6,064 bases of DNA from NCBI GenBank assembly GCA_029210905.1, contig JARGGF010000315.1, forward strand, positions 1-6,064, read 5' to 3'. Numbering within the stretch: the first letter of the stretch is position 1; each line of letters starts with the position of its first letter. The notes beneath the pieces are model-generated. The model searched no databases, was not told the origin of the DNA, and worked only from the letters and a program-made list of their open reading frames with translations. The stretch is from Bacteroidales bacterium. GTDB lineage: Bacteria; Bacteroidota; Bacteroidia; Bacteroidales; NBLH01. Both the position numbers and the translations under genes were made by a program. This document shows, in pieces, positions 5,976 to 6,064 of the stretch.

Positions 5976-5987
5976 TTATTATAATAA
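5976..5987. promoter_or_regulatory. 12-bp perfect palindrome, possible operator
   Basis: TTATTATAATAA is its own reverse complement and lies 10 bp upstream (minus-strand sense) of the candidate -7 element. A repressor bound here would block the promoter, as Fur/Zur-type regulators do. It is pure A/T in a very AT-rich region, so chance occurrence is quite possible. Confidence 0.2.
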
Positions 5988-6064
5988 GCGGTTTTCCTTA
6001 TTTTTTATAAAAAATTTACTTATATATCAGCTTAAGTTTATTACGACTCAAGTTTCGCTCCTAC

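Overview
The window looks like chromosomal DNA from a member of the Bacteroidetes (Bacteroidota). It is AT-rich, and the starts lack clear Shine-Dalgarno sequences. Several upstream regions hold candidate promoter elements of the Bacteroidetes type (TTTG / TAnnTTTG). The largest gene is a TonB-dependent receptor with the N-terminal carboxypeptidase-regulatory-like domain typical of that phylum. The genus cannot be told from the sequence alone.

Left part, plus strand (1-2185). The window opens inside the 3' end of an SGNH/GDSL-type hydrolase gene. Next is a complete signal peptidase II gene (lspA) with both catalytic aspartates. A spacer of about 200 bp contains an imperfect direct repeat and three CTTTGC copies. 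Three small, closely spaced genes then form a probable operon: an 84-residue protein of unknown function, a YciI-like protein and an AHSA1-type SRPBCC protein. A 165-bp spacer with a small inverted repeat leads to a GNAT-type acetyltransferase (2351-3088), which may be a separate transcription unit.

Right part, minus strand (3265-5887). The GNAT gene converges on a two-gene unit read from right to left. First comes a 104-residue exported or membrane-anchored protein rich in His and Cys, then, after 57 bp, a 749-residue TonB-dependent receptor of the ZnuD-like type. A perfect 13-bp-stem hairpin lies in the convergent gap. The pairing of a His/Cys protein with this receptor suggests transition-metal handling at the envelope (zinc or copper the first candidates). 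That is an inference from motifs and context.

No CRISPR array, transposase, tRNA or rRNA was seen. I see no clear case for a wholly new system. The points most worth a second look are the small His/Cys protein with its receptor, and the intergenic repeats and hairpins.
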